Positions 52,246 to 54,904 of a stretch of DNA of 54,904 nt are shown one piece after another. This DNA is from Flavobacteriales bacterium. Its GTDB lineage: Bacteria; Bacteroidota; Bacteroidia; Flavobacteriales_D; Sanyastnellaceae. The notes under the pieces were generated by a model. That model saw only the letters and a program-made list of their open reading frames with translations. It had not been told where the DNA came from and ran no database searches. Each line of letters opens with the position of its first letter. The stretch's first letter is position 1. Both the position numbers and the translations under genes were made by a program. The DNA lies in assembly GCA_022428285.1 (NCBI GenBank), contig JAKMCX010000238.1, positions 1 through 54,904 on the forward strand, in the 5' to 3' direction.

Positions 52246-52995
52246 ATGAAGCTCTCCGCAAACCAACTCGTCAAGCAATACGGCCGCCGAAAGGTGGTGG
52301 ACGAGGTTTCCTTTGAGGTCAAAACCGGGGAAGTGGTGGGGCTGCTCGGGCCAAATGGCGCCGGTAAGACGACCTCGTTTTATATGGTCACGGGCTTGGT
52401 GCGACCCGATGCAGGGGGCGTGACTTTGGTCGACGGCGAAGGAAGCACACACGACATCACACGGGAACCCATGTACCGGAGGGCCCAGCGGGGCATTGGA
52501 TACCTCCCGCAGGAACCTTCGGTGTTTCGAAAGCTGAGTGTGGAAGACAACATATTGGCCGTACTCGAGCTCCACAAAAACGACCCCAAGGAGCGCCAAG
52601 ACCGGCTAGAAGCTTTGTTGGAAGAGTTTGGCCTTGTGCATGTGCGGAAGAACCGGGGCGATGTGCTCAGCGGAGGCGAAAAGCGCAGAACGGAAATCGC
52701 CCGTGCCCTGGCTGCCGACCCCAAATTCATCCTGCTCGATGAACCTTTTGCCGGCGTGGACCCCATCGCCGTTGAGGACATACAGCAGATCGTGAGCCAA
52801 CTGCGCACCAAGGGCATTGGCATCCTGATCACCGATCACAATGTCCAAGAAACGCTGCACATCACCGACCGCGCCTACCTGCTGTTCGAAGGGCACATCC
52901 TCAAAGCCGGAACTGCAGAGGAGTTGGCCGACGACCCTCAGGTGCGCAAGGTCTATCTGGGGCAGAACTTTGTGCTGCGCAGCAAGCTGAAGTAA
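52246..52995 (+). CDS. lptB: LPS export ABC transporter ATPase LptB
   Basis: LptB (249 residues) is the ATPase that powers lipopolysaccharide extraction by LptFG-LptC. Walker A is [12 protein letters not shown], the Q loop follows, the signature is [15 protein letters not shown], Walker B is [13 protein letters not shown] and the switch His is in ITDHNVQE. The start is ATG 52246 ([15 protein letters not shown]); an upstream in-frame start inside tatC is rejected. It ends 13 bases from convergent riboflavin synthase. Confidence 0.95.
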   Translation: MKLSANQLVKQYGRRKVVDEVSFEVKTGEVVGLLGPNGAGKTTSFYMVTGLVRPDAGGVTLVDGEGSTHDITREPMYRRAQRGIGYLPQEPSVFRKLSVEDNILAVLELHKNDPKERQDRLEALLEEFGLVHVRKNRGDVLSGGEKRRTEIARALAADPKFILLDEPFAGVDPIAVEDIQQIVSQLRTKGIGILITDHNVQETLHITDRAYLLFEGHILKAGTAEELADDPQVRKVYLGQNFVLRSKLK

Positions 52996-53008
52996 AGGTG
53001 TTGGCGGA

Positions 53009-53599
53009 TCAGCTTTGACGCGCCACCAATGCGGCCACGTATTTGCCCACCACGTCAAACTCGAGGTTGACACTGTCCCCCGTCTTGAGACGGTGGAACC
53101 CGGTATGGTCCCATGTGTAGGGGATCACCGTGATGCTGAATCCGTCTTCTGTGGAATCCACCACCGTGAGGGACACCCCATTCACCGTGATGGACCCTTT
53201 GGCCACCGTCAGGTGGTGCGGAGCGCGGGCGTGTCGAAAATGCACATTCCATGAGCCGTCGCGGGCATCGATGTCCACCACTTCTGCCGTGGTATCCACA
53301 TGACCTTGAACGATGTGTCCATCCAGCCGGTCGCCCAAGCGCGTGCAGCGCTCGAGGTTGACGAGGTCGTCCACCTGCCACGTTCCCAAGGTGGTCCGAG
53401 CCAAGGTCTCCTCAACCGCAGTGACGGTATAGCTCTGCCCTTCAATGGAGACCACTGTGAGGCAGACCCCATCGTGGGCGACACTCTGGTCCACCTTTAG
53501 CTCGGAGGTCATTTCGGCCTTGAATGTGAAATGCCGATTGGTTCCTTCTGTCCTCACGTCGAGGATGGTGCCCATGGACTCTATGATACCCGTAAACAT
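53009..53599 (-). CDS. ribE: Riboflavin synthase, alpha subunit
   Basis: The 196-residue enzyme dismutates two 6,7-dimethyl-8-ribityllumazines into riboflavin. It begins MFTGIIESMG, the universal start of the family, and consists of two similar lumazine-binding barrels, with DGVCLTVVSIEG in the first and VNGVSLTVVDS in the second. GHIVQGHVDTTAEV bridges them. The upstream extension to 53725 is rejected because it lacks family sequence. It lies 10 bases after the T9SS cargo gene, so they are likely cotranscribed; no FMN riboswitch is visible. Confidence 0.95.
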   Translation of the reverse strand: MFTGIIESMGTILDVRTEGTNRHFTFKAEMTSELKVDQSVAHDGVCLTVVSIEGQSYTVTAVEETLARTTLGTWQVDDLVNLERCTRLGDRLDGHIVQGHVDTTAEVVDIDARDGSWNVHFRHARAPHHLTVAKGSITVNGVSLTVVDSTEDGFSITVIPYTWDHTGFHRLKTGDSVNLEFDVVGKYVAALVARQS

Positions 53600-53609
53600 C
53601 AGTGGTGCT

Positions 53610-54904
53610 TTATTCTCCTGGAGGGGCCACCCCACCCAGCATTTGAACCGTGCCCGAGAAACGCTCGGGAACGGTGCCGACCAACCTTCTGGTGTAGGCC
53701 GTGCAAGTGTAATGGAAGGCCCCATCGGCGCACATCACCCCTGTCCTCTGGTGCAGCCCGTCCCACCCCAAGTCGGGGTCAGTGGACCGCCAGACCTCCT
53801 CTCCCCAGCGGTTAAACACCCGGAAATCCACACTGTCAACGAACTTCCAAGGGAAGGGACGGTAGAGGTCGTTGGCACCGTCCAGGTTGGGCGTAAAGAC
53901 GTTGGGCAAGAAATAGAATGGGCAGTTGTCCGTGCACAGGGTGTCGCTCAAGGCACTCTCATTGCGCCGGAGTTCACCATTCGGCCCTGGCATCAGGCTG
54001 TCCAAAGCGGAAACTGCCCAGCACCCGGCAATGGTATTGCCCCAATCTTCTGCAGACAATGTGATGGACGTGTCCTCTACATTGTCCAGCTCGAAGAGCA
54101 ATTCCAACGGGCCCGAAAGGCTGTCGCTGCGGTAGACCCGGTAAGACATCACGTCGTCGGCGCAGGTCAATCGCGGCCACGACAAGGTGACTTCTTCTGC
54201 CGAACAGTCCGGGGTCACGCTGAGCACGGGGGGGCATGGCGGCTCCAGGTCGTAGGGCGTTGCGCACCGCACCGCGCTCCAGTTTTCGATGGGGTCCAAA
54301 ATGTTTTCGGCGCCGTAAGTTCCCAAGGTGCGCACCCGGTAGCAGGACTGCTCCCCGTTGACCAGTCCAGAATCCACCAGAAGGGGGACGGACATGGTGT
54401 CGAGCAATTGCAAACTGCCGTCTTCCAAAACGCGGTGGAACACGAACGCTGTATCGCTCCACGGCCGACCGGGAAGCACACTCAGGGTGACGCGGTTGTC
54501 GCCCGCTGTTGCCCGAAAATCTGGCACCGGTGCAGGACTGCTCGTCCCCATCAAATCTGCTCCACTCCAAGCCGAAACCCGGTATCCCCAAAGGAGCAAC
54601 TCGCTGTTGATCCCGCTGTGCACCTCGGCTGTATCCAAATCGCCCAAGGCCACCGAAGTGGCTGTCTCTGCAATCGTCTCCCAGTCTTCACCCACGGCCG
54701 GACGCGCTTCCACCACATAGCGGTAGGGTCCGGGAAACGCCTCCAATGTATCGGCGTCCGTAGGAGGCGACCACCTAACTTCCACTGCACCCCCTGTCAG
54801 GTCCGAAACCTCCACCGATGCGCCGGTCATGACGGGAATCTCCTTGTTGATTTCTGCGCAAGCCTCCGGCCCGAAACGCGAACGGGCCCCGTTGGGCATG
54901 ACCG
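53610..54904 (-). CDS. T9SS type B sorting-domain protein, 5' partial
   Basis: The frame is open to the right edge, so the N-terminus is missing; the ATG at 54899 is not necessarily the start. Visible are fibronectin-III/Ig-like beta-sandwich units (VEVRWSPPTDAD, VTLSWPRLTCADDVMSYRVYRSD), with many Cys. The last 90 residues are the type B sorting domain (gliding-motility-associated C-terminal domain, CHU_C): NVFTPNLDGANDLYRPF, FRVFNRWGEEVW and GWDG. It should be exported by the type IX system and kept on the surface or secreted. The PorX and Gld genes in the window support an active T9SS. Confidence 0.88.
   Translation of the reverse strand, partial: VMPNGARSRFGPEACAEINKEIPVMTGASVEVSDLTGGAVEVRWSPPTDADTLEAFPGPYRYVVEARPAVGEDWETIAETATSVALGDLDTAEVHSGINSELLLWGYRVSAWSGADLMGTSSPAPVPDFRATAGDNRVTLSVLPGRPWSDTAFVFHRVLEDGSLQLLDTMSVPLLVDSGLVNGEQSCYRVRTLGTYGAENILDPIENWSAVRCATPYDLEPPCPPVLSVTPDCSAEEVTLSWPRLTCADDVMSYRVYRSDSLSGPLELLFELDNVEDTSITLSAEDWGNTIAGCWAVSALDSLMPGPNGELRRNESALSDTLCTDNCPFYFLPNVFTPNLDGANDLYRPFPWKFVDSVDFRVFNRWGEEVWRSTDPDLGWDGLHQRTGVMCADGAFHYTCTAYTRRLVGTVPERFSGTVQMLGGVAPPGE

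Noticed and set aside
53600-53609. FMN riboswitch in front of ribE
   Set aside because: Only 10 bases separate ribE from the upstream gene, and I see no riboswitch core in the end of that gene.

Overview
The window looks like chromosomal core DNA from a GC-rich member of the Bacteroidota, probably a flavobacteria-like lineage. The evidence is PorX, GldE and GldD (type IX secretion and gliding), a type B T9SS sorting domain, SDR-type L-threonine dehydrogenase, a YSPYSRFGLG outer-membrane protein, the AURKAIP1/COX24 micro-protein and Bacteroidota gene orders (clpP-clpX, porX-tsaE-ald, mutY/hup/rng, ssb-gldE-gldD-coaX, recQ/kdsD-tatC-lptB). Few genes have a recognisable Shine-Dalgarno, and several intergenic regions carry a TAnnTTTG-like -7 box, both usual for the phylum. 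I saw no insertion sequence, prophage, CRISPR array or rRNA.

Layout. 1-1644 (minus): two secreted barrel-like proteins; the second has a GTG start, overlaps the first by 3 bases and runs off the left edge. 1692-7789 (plus): tRNA-Leu, trigger factor, clpP, clpX, mutS. 7837-11165 (minus): porX, tsaE, ald. 11243-12484 (plus): HD-domain protein. 12485-15140 (minus): HU, a TPR protein, a 30-residue ribosome-associated-type protein and RNase G. 15256-26693 (plus): mutY, ssb, a gldE-gldD in-frame fusion, coaX, an outer-membrane protein, a TPR protein, lptC, a small membrane protein, a second CNNM/CorC protein and a PpiD/SurA-like foldase. 26735-27889 (minus): queA. 27951-32229 (plus): threonine dehydrogenase, a YwqK/MORN protein, cysS and a glutaminyl-cyclase/M28 lipoprotein. 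32217-35872 (minus): cyclophilin, pheS and a TPR membrane protein with a degenerate histidine-kinase domain. 35945-36885 (plus): a lipoprotein, tRNA-Pro with a UUCG terminator and a conserved 120-residue protein. 36863-37915 (minus): a receiver-CRP regulator. 38093-42397 (plus): pheT and a PhoB/PhoR-type pair. 42455-43117 (minus): an MBL hydrolase. 43178-48055 (plus): a large propeller/barrel protein, a half-size TSUP permease and an M20 amidohydrolase. 48074-50296 (minus): recQ. 50382-52995 (plus): kdsD, tatC, lptB. 53009 to the right edge (minus): a T9SS cargo protein (5' end missing) and riboflavin synthase.

Functional themes are protein quality control (Tig, ClpXP, PpiD, cyclophilin), envelope biogenesis (LptC, LptB, KdsD, TatC, outer-membrane proteins), T9SS/gliding (PorX, GldE-GldD, sorting-domain cargo), translation (CysS, PheS, PheT, QueA, TsaE, tRNAs, RNase G) and DNA repair (MutS, MutY, RecQ, Ssb).

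Most of the window is ordinary housekeeping. I did not find a clear new multi-gene system. The observations most worth following are the GldE-GldD fusion with an internal lipoprotein-type signal, the TPR membrane pseudokinase, and the large protein combining a degenerate peptidase-MA-like region, a TolB-type propeller and a C-terminal barrel.
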